A stretch of 64,000 nucleotides of DNA, from assembly GCA_025094145.1 (NCBI GenBank), contig JALLLS010000001.1, positions 868,001 through 932,000 of the forward strand, in the 5' to 3' direction. The translations under genes and the position numbers were made by a program. This DNA is from Spinellus fusiger. Lineage: Eukaryota; Mucoromycota; Mucoromycetes; Mucorales; Phycomycetaceae. The notes under the pieces are model-generated. The model was given only the letters and a program-made list of their open reading frames with translations, made no database searches and had not been told where the DNA came from. Positions 26,264 to 36,546 of the stretch are shown in pieces. Each line of letters opens with the position of its first letter. Within the stretch, counting starts at the first letter, position 1.

Positions 26264-26554
26264 ATGCAGTGCATTTTATGCTATCTTTCTTTTCTAATTA
26301 CTTTTTCTTCTCAAAAATATAGCATAGATAAACTTTAATCCTTCTGTAAATGAGTGTATACATCCAAAAAGAAAAAGGTTAACCGTTGACAAATACAGTA
26401 GATGATAACAAAAAAAAGTGTATATATATATATATATATATGCCTATGTGTGTGCATTTTTTCTACTGCTCTTTTTTCTCCTGTATTTTTTCTCACTCTT
26501 TTATATGTACTCTTAACAGTCTTCCATAACCACAGTGCAACAGATGTATATTAT
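26264..26554. other. Short convergent spacer with (TA)n
   Basis: Sits between the 3' ends of SCP160 and the uS19 gene. A (TA)n run at 26418-26441 is the only repeat. No gene. Confidence 0.6.
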
Positions 26555-27182
26555 TTACTTGAGAGGAACAAATCTGGAAGAGTGGGTGGCACCAATACCG
26601 GGACGACCGTGCTTGACGGGCTTGTAAGAGATGGAGAATTCAGCCAAGTAGTGAGCAGTCATCTCAGGCTTGATTTCGACCTGGTTGAAGGTCTTGCCGT
26701 TGTAAACACCAACAACAGAGCCAATCATCTCAGGAACAATAATCATATCACGCAAGTGGGTCTTGACAGTGGCAGGCTTCTCACCAGCGGCAGCCTCCTT
26801 CTTGGCGTCACGGAGCTTCTTGATAAGACCCATGTGCTTGCGCTTCAATCCACGCTGGAATCTTCTGCGAGCACGAGCGTGAACGAGAGCCATGAACTGC
26901 TCAGAAGACAAGTCCAAGAGCTGTTCGAGGTCAACACCACGGTAGGTGAACTTGCGGAAAGTTCTCTTTCTTTGAGTTGTCTGCTCTTGGTCAGCCTATA
27001 AAGATCAATCCATGGATTAATCTCTTATGCTTTTCCCCCTGTCCACACTGGATATATGTGTTTGTGTGTGTTTGTGTGTGTATGTTCTCTTTTTTTTTTG
27101 GGTGGTTCATGTCCATCTGTTGTTGAAGGGTCTTTGGCTCTTCTTGTGTCGGTGGATGGATGGATAGGAGAAGACATACCAT
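26555..27182 (-). CDS. RPS15: Cytosolic small-subunit ribosomal protein uS19 (S15)
   Basis: Component of the 40S head near the decoding site. Two coding exons: 27182-27180, which is the ATG alone, then after a 184-base intron 26995-26555, giving [14 protein letters not shown] and about 147 residues, the usual eukaryotic length. The conserved body includes [67 protein letters not shown] and the C-terminal [14 protein letters not shown]. Placing only the start codon in the first exon is common for fungal ribosomal protein genes. A mobile element starts 117 bp upstream of the ATG, so the promoter is squeezed into, or overlaps, that element. The 27240-27275 stretch carries GGCCGG twice. Confidence 0.95.
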
Positions 27183-28797
27183 GTTGGAAAAAGGGAGGGA
27201 AGCACAGCAATCCGCCTCTGGGTGAGGTTCAAGAACCCGGAATGGGGCCGGACTCTGAGATTGGCCGGTCTGAACCTTTTCTCTTTCTCCTTCCTCTACA
27301 CACCAGGAGATTTTTCTGGCCTTTAAGCGATGATATCTTCGACCTTTAAAACTAAATTTTCTTGCCTTTTATGGAACTGTACTTGAAATCAAAGGTTTGC
27401 GAGTATCCAAAATAATATTTCTTTTTGTGGATACCTCAATATCAAATTGTATTATCAGTAAAATATAGTGTTTATGAATAAAATTGTTTATTATAATAAT
27501 GTAGCTAATACTATATTATGACTATAGCTACTGCCCAAGTGCATTCCCTCATAGCAATAGAATCCACACCCTAAAAGCTTTGTGCTTTATCCTTGAGAGA
27601 TAGATAGTTATGGTTGGGAATACACTTTAGACACTGCTTACCTTTTTATCACTAGAATGGCCTTTGGTAGTGTCTATCACTTCTTTCTATTGTTTCTCTT
27701 TGTTAATAATGGCACATTAACTTGCTTATTTATGCTCATCTTGACGAGTACTTGAGTGCTAAGTTGCATGTGCAGTGTGGGAAATAACAAAAGGACAGGA
27801 TTATCAAAACAAATAATTCTTTTTTCTCTATTCTGGTGATGTATACACTAGCCTTACTAATAAAACTCACAAGTCAAAATTCACAGATCAAACAATTCAC
27901 ACTCTATTTGCCTTGAACCTAAAGGACAGTATTAGAAACAATACCCTGTTATCATTAAGTACTATTGTTAATAACAGTTACAATAAGATAATTGAGGTGA
28001 TTATGAATATTGAGTCAATGAATGAATACAGTGTTCTTAATATAAGTGAGTTTGGTTCTATTTTATGGACAATGACCACTAAAGTTAATTATATGTGTGT
28101 CTTATAATACATTTTTCTTAAGCAGTGTTATGTTGCAAATACTATGGGCTTATAGTTAACACATGTTAAACATTAAATACAGTGATTGATTTGTAATGTC
28201 AGGTTTACTTCTTCCTTTTATCCAACTTTATAGTGTTTAATTACACAGTCCATAGTCAATGCCAAGACAGACAGACAGTGAGAAGGTTATTTTCAAACAC
28301 ATTGACCAACCAAAGAAATAATATGATTTGATTGTTCATATATTTCCCTTTATATCCCAAAAGTATTCTGTTGCTATGAGACAAGAGACATACAGGACCT
28401 CTTAAGGCTGGTTACTCATACGGAGATTGATAGAAAAGAGAAGGGTATGGAGTGACAGAAGGCAAACTAATGGTTGTAATAATAATGGCACCCTATGGGA
28501 ATACAGAAAGAAAACAAGTCGAGAATAAGAAACAGTCAGCTGTCCAAGTCCTTAAAGCCTATCTTTTTTATACTCTAGGAAGCTATTTGGATTAAAGTCC
28601 ATTTTATTAAAGATGTAGATGACTATGCTGTCTGTTGTTCTTTATAACTTCTACCCTCTTTATTTTGTTTGTCTTTGTCTGGCATATAAACCAACAGTTG
28701 TGATCTGGTGAGTGTCTGTGTATGTTTATTGTATCTTACATGTTGGTCAGTTTCTATTGTATATTCTTATACTATAATAAGCTCAGTGAATCCGTTA

Positions 28798-29300
28798 CAA
28801 AGGCAAAGGCAAGAAGAAGGTGCCAGTGCAAGGGTAATACGAAATACATATAGAGTACATTAATACATCTCAAACTAATTATTCTTACTACTATTTTATT
28901 ATTAAAAAGGGGTATTGGCACCTAAAAGGATTGGAGTACAATCCTACCAAGCTGCCAGTCATTGCCTATGGCACAGGAATGAAAGGAAAGGATGCTGCCA
29001 AGTTTAAAGGTCATTGTGTTGGTTTGACGAGAGTTTTATATTAATCATTGAAAAAAGAGACAAAAGGGTGGAGATCTTCTTATGGTTGATGTTGATAAAC
29101 TTCGAACATAGAGGGTAATCATGATTGACCTCTCACCTAATATGAAAAGCTCTTCTAATAGTTACTCTTATTTTTATTCTCAAGATCTGCCATACTTGCA
29201 ACACAAATATCCTCACTGAGGTATTAGTGAATTTCAACAATATCCGCGCTTGCCAAAGTTGCGGAATTGTTTAGAACAGAGATGTGAATGCATCAAAGGG
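28798..29300 (+). pseudogene. Fanzor/TnpB-like C-terminal region, decayed (copy B)
   Basis: Decayed 3' part of an RNA-guided nuclease-like gene of the Fanzor (eukaryotic TnpB) class. Three exons are inferred: up to 28833 (basic, ending EEGASAR), 28910-29114 (GYWHLKGLEYNPTKLPVIAY, then GTGMKGKDAAKFKGHCVG) and 29185 onward (ICHTCNTNILTEV, then ACQSCGIV-stop-NRDVNASK). Both CxxC pairs of the zinc ribbon and the presumed RuvC-III Asp (29281-29283, in NRDVNAS) are intact. The gene is nevertheless broken by three stop codons: TAA at 29042, TAG near 29109 and TAG at 29272 where the sister copy has Trp. Intron donors are GTAATA and GTAATC. The N-terminal half, including the RuvC-I Asp, is not recognisable. 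Identification rests on the DEFRTS-like to zinc-ribbon layout shared by TnpB and Fanzor proteins. Confidence 0.68.
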
Positions 29301-29532
29301 TATAAATACAGTCACATAAGAATAGATATTCTTATTCGTATTCATATTATATATTGCCACATTGAAAGTGGTTTCCTTCGGGATTCAGATATTTACAGGT
29401 AAATCTACATAATAATCTTTATTTAAGAACATGAATATATTTCACTTTTTTTGCTCCTTTTCAAATCGATGTCATTTTTAAACAATTGTATTTCGACTAT
29501 TTCCTTTTATATCCTAAAGACCTCCTGGTGTG
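29301..29532 (+). other. Conserved non-coding right-end module (copy B), candidate guide-RNA scaffold
   Basis: No coding potential, yet it matches the same place in the copy at 40101-42136, for example GTGGTTTCCTTCGGGATTCA followed by GATATTTACAGGTAAATCTA (29367-29406). The second part can fold as ATTTA-CAGG-TAAAT. Its position, between the zinc-ribbon end of the gene and the right terminus, is where TnpB and Fanzor systems encode their omega/f RNA. That role is inference only. Confidence 0.35.
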
Positions 29533-29763
29533 TAAGGATATTGGACCAAGATATAAAAAAAAAGATAAAATATAGGTATTTCCTACACTTATATTCAGCC
29601 AATCATAGCAGAAGATGGACAGTAACATTTCATTGGCTCATAGCTAAACTTTTGTTTATCCCCACCCACTTACATTGAGAACGTCCTTCACTCACTCAAA
29701 GTGTGACTTGGTTTTGCTGACCTTGGCAGTGAAAGCAATACACCTGTTATACCTCTTTTTGAG

Positions 29764-30757
29764 ATGACACAAGCCAACGAATCTATATCATGGCAGAAAG
29801 AAATGTCAGACTTCTTCAAAGGCATAGGTCTGCTTGAGACAAGCCTATGCTTTAATACTGAACTCCTGGTGCTATCACAACAGAACTATAAAAGACTCCC
29901 TCATGAGCTGGAGAGGCTAGTAGAACAACTATTACAGTCACTCGAATGTCATGTCGATGCGAAGGAAGCAGCCATAACCAACTCATGTTTAGACGATTCC
30001 ATACAAACTATGCAGGGCTCTCTCTATACAAAACGGAAGCAGCCCGCCGATATTTCAGACGCAGAGTGGGAGGCAAGAGAGCGTATCAAACGTCTAGACG
30101 GAGAACAAGTTCAGATACGTGCCGTCAATTCAGAGGTGGACTATCGTATTCAAACATTTATTCAGGCCAAGCAGAATGATATTGATGCCAGCAACCGTAC
30201 CGAATATTTGAACAGAACAGATCCTACTGTCACCGATGTCACTTGTGCAAGAGCCGATGCACGCGAGATCAACCGAAATATACAGATGAAGTTTGACATT
30301 GTCAATAATGAAGACGGTCCATTGGCTCGGTCAAGACTGTCTTCGAATGAAAATGCTCGCTCCACAAACACTTCTCATCGTCAATCCACAGATACTCATA
30401 CTATATCACAAGGCACAGAGAGTCGATTGCAGGACATTGAAGAACACCTGAACGTTCGGTTTGAACGGAATGCTCAACCACCCTTTTCACTCATAGAAAG
30501 AGTCAAAATATTAGAAGATACTCTTATAGCATTAGAACGTAAATACCCGGCATGGTCTGCTATTCATTTCAATCAACCCAACCGTATTCACCCTCCTCCT
30601 CCTCCTGTTACTTATATTGCACGGCCTTCTTTACAATCCAATGGACACACCACAGAAATAGACCAGGGTGTCCAATCAGCAGTACTCATTAATACAGGAA
30701 GAGCCAATTCTTCCTTGACACGGGCTGTCATGGAGCAATTAAATAAGCAGCAGCAGC

Positions 30758-30812
<55 letters not shown>

Positions 30813-30814
30813 GC

Positions 30815-30849
<35 letters not shown>

Positions 30850-30870
30850 ACAAGTACAGCGACAAGCTAA
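29764..30870 (+). CDS. MBIP-like protein (MAP3K12-binding inhibitory protein family) with polyglutamine tail
   Basis: MBIP is a subunit of the animal ATAC acetyltransferase complex and binds MAP3K12. The single-exon frame encodes 368 residues. The recognisable part is near residues 215-275: RLQDIEEHLNVRFERN, then RVKILEDTLIALERKYPAWS and AIHFNQPNRIHPPPPP, closely matching the MBIP signature (LE..YP.WsA.HFNQP.R). The N-terminal 150 residues are helical and charged (ISDAEWEARERIKRLDGEQ). The C-terminus is a run of 34 Gln encoded mainly by CAA, ending TSTATS. The first ATG of the frame, shortly after a spacer following the mobile element at 27299-29532, is taken as start. Whether it works in a chromatin complex in this fungus is inferred. 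Confidence 0.75.
30748..30849 (+). repeat. (CAA/CAG)n tract coding for 34 glutamines
   Basis: Thirty-four consecutive Gln codons, nearly all CAA with a few CAG, at the C-terminus of the MBIP-like protein. Likely length-variable between strains. Confidence 0.95.
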
Positions 30871-33012
30871 ATAGATAATGATAGACAGATAGATCAATAG
30901 AATTATGTAAATTCCGACGATTATTTTGTCTTAAGAAGTCTTTTATTACTCCCTCATATTATTTTTCCATTCTACGATCTGTTTTTCTTAACTAAGCCTG
31001 CTGAGAAAACTACAGGGCGTCTTTATTTTATTTTTACCACAAGAAAGAGAGGGTTGTTCTGTTGATTTATCTTGGCGTTTAATAGGCTAGTCAATATGGC
31101 ACTAATCGACCCACTGTCCACCATAGAAGGAAGACATATAAAGGAGAAACTGCCCAGGAAGTAGTGATGAGTTCTTTCTAAACACTGGAAAAGAGCTTCA
31201 TCGGGATAAACGATAAAAGTTGGAAAGTATATTTTTTCTCCGTAGGATAAAGAAGCATGGCCACCTATCTCACAGAGCGATTCACAAGCCAGCTCTCATA
31301 TATATATAACACATAGAAGGTTGAGACTGGCCTGGGTAAAGGCACATCTACTGGACTGAGGATGAGTAGAAAACGGTCATCTAGTTCACTAAGTCGAAAT
31401 TTCAGCTGCTCATCAATATCCATCGCAACAGTGATAAGAAAAAAGAAAGGATACTTCCCTAGCAGTGTCTTGTACATTATTCTTCCATAGATCCTTTCAC
31501 TGACTCCAATGTTTTTTTATCGTTCCATGAATATATTCGATCATACGTACATAAATAAATAAGCAGAAATAAATAATAAAAATAAAACAGACAAATAGAA
31601 AGAAATAGGGAGTTATTTTTTTATTCTTTAGAAATAATAAAGCAAAGAATAGATCGAGAGAGAAAAGTAGCTGCTAATAAATATGATATCATTTAAAATC
31701 TATACCAACTTATAGTATGAACTTATTTTATGCACAAAAAGAAGCTCATACAAGAAAAGAAAATAGGAGTGGCATGGAGAAAGTATGGCATAACTTGGGA
31801 GATGTAATGCTCGGTAAAGAGATCGGGTTTAAGTACTGTTATCTTTGATATTAGTCATTTTAGTAATATATTCTGGTTACTAATGTTAACATGAAAGTTA
31901 TGTCCATGTCTATGAGTATTATGTTTTCTAAGATAATTATTGCTGCTATAGTTATCATCAATATCACTGTTATTATTATTATTATTATTGCCATCCTTAC
32001 TATTATTATTATAATATATCATATCAAGCTATAGTCTCTTTTCTCTCCCTCCCTCCCTCTCCCTCTCTCTCTCTTGCACATTACTATAACTTTATGTTCT
32101 CATATAAATATCTCGCTGGTTTATTCGATATAGAATGTGATATGCCTTTTTTTTTTAAAAAAAAACCATTGCTATTATTAATCAAAGTATAGAAGAATAG
32201 ACGCATGAGAATTAGTCATGAAAAGGAAAACACAGCTTGGCATATGAAATGTTGCAATAGCTTTGCATGCCATTCTGATTTTGATACTGGCACTTTTCTC
32301 GCCTCCCTCCTCTTTCTTATAGGTTGTGAGTATCATTGAAAATAAAGTCATTGACCTCCATACAAAAAGATATTGATACTGACACTCATATTGGTATTAT
32401 TATCTTTTTACTATCATTATTATTACCAATACCACCAATATCATTATTTTTGCCATTGTTATTGCTGTTAGTATTATTATTACCATTACTATTAGCAATG
32501 GTAATAATAATACTAATAATAATAATAATGGCATCAGCATTTTCATACTCTCCTTCATCAAGAGTAAAGAATACTATGAGCCGATAACTTTAATGTTCGG
32601 AAAAGTAGGAATAATTTAAAATCGTGTTTATAGTACTTATTCTCTTTCACTCTCTTTTTTATATATTATTTTTTGAAAAAAGAAAACTAGTGGAAACATT
32701 ACTCCAAGACATTTAATGATTAACTTATTCTAGGATAAACTCACTCGAGAATAAATCTTTTAATACAGCCTGGTAGTGCAGAAAGGAAAGACAAGAGAAA
32801 CAACCGCATGAACAGAGAATCGTCTTTATTAGCTAACAAGTACAAGTCATTCATCATCTTGTTTCTGCTACCAACTTCAATTATTTTATAGGGTAGATCG
32901 AATATGTTCATGTGCTATTGAAAAGGTCATTTTACTTATATTGCTTGCCCTCTTTATTTATTTTTCTATTGCGACTATGAAAAGGTGTTTCTTTTCTTTT
33001 GATCTTTTCTTC
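30871..33012. other. AT-rich intergenic region with simple repeats and a perfect hairpin
   Basis: About 2.1 kb without a confident gene. It holds TTATTA runs (31970-31990 and 32395-32530), a pyrimidine-rich CCCTCCCTCTCC tract (32046-32075), and T10 next to A9 (32147-32165). A perfect inverted repeat with 20-base arms occurs at 32468-32487 and 32497-32516, separated by 9 bases. A minus-strand frame at 31265-31477 (MDIDEQLKFRLSELDDRF near its middle) looks locally protein-like but has no supporting exons; I do not call it. Confidence 0.55.
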
Positions 33013-34288
33013 ATGGTCACTAGTCGCTCAATCTATTGGACTCCTGCCACAAAATTTCTTGGTATCTACCTATTCTTGCTTCTCCCACAATCACTATTAT
33101 CAGAAAATCTATACCGACCCACACCAAGGTGGGCTTCAGGTATTTTCAACACTAGTCTATCTATCTATATAAAAAATATGAATGCATCGATGGTTTAGGA
33201 TGTGGGTTGATTCCAGGAGCATTGGTTTGCTATGGCGGTGAAGAAAGTCCTGGAAGACTGTTGAGTAACCTGATGGCCTTGAATCTAAGAAAGTCATGGA
33301 GCATTACTGCCCCAGAATGGTTGGATGTCCCATTCAAGACCAGGGCAGACGGCAATATTGATAGAATCAGTCAACCAGGAAATGTTCTTGCAGCTCCATT
33401 TGCTATGTCCTTTTTTAACGCCGTGACATTGCCAGATAAACAACGCATTATGATGAATGGTGGAGCAACCAATACATTTGAGGGAACGGCACCACGAACA
33501 TTGATCTACAATGCAAAATTAAACGAGTGGTCAGCACCAACATATGGAAGAACTGTGCAACCTTTGGGAAGAAAGAGGTAAGTGTTGTTGTTGTGGAGAA
33601 GGATGATCAAGTTCCGTTTTAATTATTATTATTTACCTGAATAGAAAGCAACATACGGTTACCATTGATGCGCACGGTCGTGCTTGGTTATGGGGTGGAA
33701 CAAGGTAAGCAAAGTCAATAAAAGAAAGAAAAAAGGCACAGAGAAAGAAAAAGATGACTTATTCATCACAAAGTGACAATACAACATCTTTGGGACCCAC
33801 TATCTACTACAATTCTTGGGTTTTATTAGACACCAATGTAAGAGTAAACCTTTATTTGAATCTCTATTCTATTGAATATGTTGAGATTTGTCTTTTATGT
33901 AGTTATTGCCTAACAAGCACTTTTACTACTCTTGTACTCATAGACTTGGGCCTATAGTTATCCTGTTGCTCAGAATGCCGCGCCTCTTCCACGCATCGAC
34001 CACTCTGCCACCCTAATTTCTGAAAATGAGATTCTCATTATGGGAGGAATGATCTACTCTCGCAATGCTACAGATCCTTATGGAAAATTCATACTAAATG
34101 CTGTTTCTATGGGCTCTCTTCTTCTTTACGATACGACAGCGGGTCGCTGGTCCAATGTCAGTGCAGGTGGAAACATCCCTGCTCCACGACGAGGTCACTC
34201 TGCCATTCTCAGTAAGCCGTTTTCGATTTGAAAATCATGTACACATACTTATTGTTGTGATTTTTTTTTGCTTAAACTGTGCTCTCTT

Positions 34289-34329
<41 letters not shown>

Positions 34330-35218
34330 ATATATCAAAAGGTTCAGACGGTATGCGAGTTATCTTATTTGGTGGCGGACGTCCGGTGTGTAAGTATTTT
34401 TGGTCACGGAGCTTTGTGAGTATTGACATGTATCAGTAGAATCAGCAGAGGCTTTTAATGATGTATTTACACTTGAGCTGGACACTATGAGCTGGACAGC
34501 TCCGTTCCTTATTGGCGTACCTCCATCCCCCCGAAAATATCATGAAGGTAGTTATTTTTATATGTTGTTGTAGTGGTTGATAGAGGTTTCTTTTATTCAT
34601 CTGTGTTCTTACTATGCTGTACTTACGTTCATACTTGACAGCTCATTTAATGGATAATCTTATGCTCATTGTATTTGGGATGGGTTCAGATGAGAAGGGA
34701 AATACTGATACAGGCATACTTAATCTTTCGACGGGGTCATGGATCTCAGAGTATACACCTTATACTCCTGGTTCATCGGGAGGTGTAGAAGCTAACCCTA
34801 TCAATGATCAAACTGCACCTTCAAATACTTATGGAATATCTTCTATTGAATATTCAAGTATAAGAGCTGGTATCATATCAGGCATTGTTAGTGCCATTGT
34901 CATGATGGTATGTTTCGTTGAACACTATTGATTTTTCTTCTTTTTTTTTTTTACATATTCACTGATATATTTCATACTTTTACATATTGGATCTTATAGC
35001 TGTTTGGCAGCAGTGTTGCATTTCTTGGAATCTATATCTATCGAAGAAGAAGATCTCGCAAGGAAAACGGCAGTGGCAGCTCATTGGACCCAGTCTCCAA
35101 TGGACACTTTAAATATGTACTGCATAGCGAGGCCAAAACTTCTTCCATTTCACAGCCCAAGTCTCTTCAATTCACGGAAGATGAACATCATAAACCAAAT
35201 GAGCAGAGTCTTTCATAA
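33013..35218 (+). CDS. Single-pass membrane protein with kelch-type beta-propeller ectodomain
   Basis: Function unknown; kelch ectodomains in fungi often sit on surface or secretory proteins. Nine exons in phase: 33013-33139, 33199-33577, 33645-33704, 33774-33837, 33944-34211, 34342-34389, 34446-34547, 34642-34907 and 35000-35218, about 510 residues. The start at 33013 gives a signal peptide (KFLGIYLFLLLPQSLLS). Kelch signatures are IMMNGGATNTF, AWLWGGT, ILIMGGMIYSRN with APRRGHSAIL, VILFGGGRP and LIVFGMGS. The last intron splits a membrane helix (AGIISGIVSAIVMM joined to LFGSSVAFLGIYIY). A stop-transfer RRRR and a Ser-rich cytoplasmic tail of about 55 residues follow. The donor at 34390 and acceptor at 34445 were chosen because other pairings give a stop codon. 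Confidence 0.82.
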
Positions 35219-35442
35219 GAATTTAAAAAGGAGAAGAAAAAGAAATGAGATTGTTCAAGTTGATTATCTTTTCTTTTTCTTTCTTTCTTTCTTTTTTACT
35301 TCTTTTACATTCTTATTTATTTGTTACTTCCTTGCACTGTAGAAGTCTATTCATAACCCAGAATTGCAAACATTAAAGTCATGTATATTATAAACAGACC
35401 CATTCATATTATTTCATGCACACTAAAAGTCACAGGCAAGTA

Positions 35443-35797
35443 TTAAAGCCAAACAGGCTGATACTTTGGATCGTAGGGTACTTTGTCATGATCAAATGTC
35501 TCCATAAACTAACATTGCGTATTTTTTGTTTTGTTTTTGATTTTGATTTATAAAAAGAAAAAAAAGAATATTGATACACATTCATATATATTTTGATCCA
35601 TTGACTAATCTCATAAAGTAGAAAGCATGAAAAATGAACCTACCTCTTGGTCTGCAAGAATTCTGCTACCAGCAAACTTTCGATACTCATCAAAGATAGA
35701 AGTCATGGACCAACGCTGGATCTTTCGTAAACAGCCTACCAAACATCCAATACGATGCTACTCTTTCTGTTCATTTTCTCTTTTCTCTTTTCTCTCT

Positions 35798-35829
<32 letters not shown>

Positions 35830-36421
35830 TGTGTGTTGTGTTCTATTTACTCTTTACCTTTCCTTTCAGACAGTGAATAAGTACTATAGATCCAGTCTTA
35901 GTATACAACCCCATTCATAAGAAGTTCTTTATTACCAGGATGACTTCGTTCGTCAAGCAACTTCACAAGTGCCTGTGACATATCCTCTGGATTGACTTCA
36001 ACAAAAGGTTCTTTGTTACCTTCCATTCTAAAATGAAGTACTTCAATGCCTTCATGCTCTACAAAATGCTTCATTTCTGGTGGATAATCCTCTACTGCAA
36101 AGTACCTAAGACACTATAAGTCTTTGTATCTATCATTTCGTATTTTACTATTTCTTTAGTTTACATTATTGTTTTTAGGCCCAGTTTACGTAAGAACGAA
36201 AAGTTTTGCTTATTAGGATGACCAGAGCGATAGACACCTGATGCTACCATGGCAAAGTTAAGAGGAGGGACTAAAGGAAGAGTGGGTCGTTCATAACAGA
36301 CACAGCAAGCATCATAACTGTCGGAATGTGTATGGCGGTGGTGTTGAGGATGACTCGAGACGTTTCTTGATCTTTGGTCATTGCTTTGTGTATCTGAGAT
36401 GTGTATTACAGTGTTAGGCAT
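35443..36421 (-). CDS. SIW14: Siw14/Oca-type atypical dual-specificity (inositol pyrophosphate) phosphatase
   Basis: PFA-DSP phosphatases such as yeast Siw14 hydrolyse the beta-phosphate of 5-diphosphoinositol compounds. Five exons in phase: 36421-36165, 36105-35936, 35883-35858 (26 nt only), 35757-35644 and 35508-35443, about 210 residues. Signatures: LVPPLNFAMVASGVYRSGHP, FLRKLGLKTIMYFAVEDYP, the general-acid loop region HFRMEGNKEPF, and the P-loop assembled across the 26-nt exon as LIHCLKGKHRIGC. The family P-loop is HCxxGxxRTG; here Thr after Arg is Ile, which may alter catalysis. IQRWSMTSIFDEYRKFAG and the C-terminal DPKYQPVWL are conserved. The first 55 residues are a His/Ser-rich extension. 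Confidence 0.88.
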
Positions 36422-36508
36422 GAAGCAAGTTACTCTGGATAGGAATAAAGATAGATAATATTATTATTATTCATGCTGTGATTATATTTGATAATAATAA
36501 CATCAGGT

Positions 36509-36546
<38 letters not shown>

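Larger units (their letters stand above)
27299..29532 (+). mobile_element. Copy B: TA-flanked TIR element carrying a Fanzor-like relic (2,234 bp)
   Basis: The left end reads TA-CACACCAGGAGATTTTTC at 27297-27316 and the right end CTCCTGGTGTG-TA at 29522-29534, inverted and TA-flanked. The left half matches copies A, C and D (TTTAAGCGATGATAT, GACTATAGCTACTGCC near 27517, TGCATTCCCTCATAGCAATAG). The right half carries a decayed TnpB/Fanzor-type gene and a conserved 3' non-coding part, both listed separately. At 28349-28363 the sequence TTTATATCCCAAAAG matches the right-end consensus of copy A but has lost its inverted repeat, suggesting an old internal junction. The element lies between the head-to-head RPS15 and MBIP-like genes, 117 bp and 230 bp from their start codons. 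Confidence 0.82.

Noticed and set aside
27299..29532. A DDE transposase inside the TIR elements
   Set aside because: No frame in any copy shows an HTH plus DDE/D pattern; the only coding relic resembles TnpB/Fanzor, which is not the transposase for TA-targeting elements.
31265..31477. Minus-strand frame containing MDIDEQLKFRLSELDDRF
   Set aside because: Locally coiled-coil-like, but no supported start exon, intron or conserved continuation was found.
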